Positions 63,937-64,000 of a DNA stretch of 64,000 nucleotides are shown here, in pieces. The translations under genes were made by a program, and so were the position numbers. The DNA is from Todiramphus chloris collaris (lineage: Eukaryota; Chordata; Aves; Coraciiformes; Alcedinidae). The notes below the pieces were generated by a model. That model did no database searches and was not told where the DNA came from. It saw only the letters and a list, made by a program, of their open reading frames with translations. The stretch covers positions 5,303,388-5,367,387 of the forward strand of contig JANVCC010000125.1 in the NCBI GenBank assembly GCA_025345505.1, given 5' to 3'. Each line of letters begins with the position of its first letter. Position 1 is the first letter of the stretch.

Positions 63937-64000
63937 AATCACAATCCCAGCATGATGGGGATTAGAAGTGACTTCTGGGGATCATCTTGTCCAACTCTCT
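63937..64000 (-). mobile_element. CR1 LINE 3' end, cut by the window edge
   Basis: AATCACAATCCCAGCATGAT, GGGGATTAGAAGTGACTTC, GGGGATCATCTTGTCCAAC: the start of an antisense CR1 continuing beyond 64000. Its length is unknown. Confidence 0.88.

Overview
This window reads as vertebrate, almost certainly avian, intergenic DNA. The main evidence is about 36 fragments of CR1 LINE retrotransposons (Chicken Repeat 1, non-LTR). They are recognised by their 3' ends: the octamer-like tail (ATTCTRTG repeats, read on the other strand as CATAGAATCAYAGAATGG), the 'TTGGAAGGGACCT...AGATCATCT' block next to it, and the C-terminal part of CR1 ORF2. No Alu, L1, DNA transposon, LTR retrovirus, operon or prokaryotic signal was recognised. 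By my own addition the CR1 fragments cover roughly 10 kb of 64 kb. The species cannot be named from this.

I could not support any protein-coding gene, tRNA or rRNA. The longest open frames (roughly 160-235 codons) either run into CR1 copies or have no recognisable domain, composition or exon context.

Layout. Positions 1-24,700 carry many short CR1 pieces in both orientations, interspersed with GC- or AT-rich islands that look like conserved non-coding elements (CNEs) at about 5.0-5.4, 8.2-8.5, 9.8-10.0, 11.8-12.0, 13.0-13.4, 16.5-16.9, 17.3-17.6 and 24.0-24.3 kb. Positions 24.8-29.6 kb hold three long CR1 copies and another CNE-like block. Positions 29.6-32.6 kb are unassigned. Positions 32.65-33.26 kb form the most CpG-rich stretch, with a G-quadruplex-type motif and a long pyrimidine tract. 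Positions 33.3-42.0 kb are again CR1-rich, with a CNE-like block at 36.84-37.33 kb. Positions 42-64 kb are sparser in CR1, nearly all on the minus strand, and contain the best CNE candidates at 51.1-51.3, 54.8-55.6 and 62.2-62.5 kb. CR1 begins again at the right edge.

Interpretation (inference). The pattern is that of a gene desert or very long intron next to a developmental regulator. Many candidate enhancers carry TAATTA homeodomain cores, TCF/LEF-type ATCAAAG or CTTTGAT sites and forkhead-type sites, separated by neutral sequence and CR1 insertions. The CNE calls rest only on how the sequence looks; an alignment to other vertebrate genomes would decide them. The most unusual repeat observation is a 31-base sequence shared downstream of two neighbouring CR1 3' ends (3979-4009 and 6168-6198), followed in one copy by a second CR1 tail.
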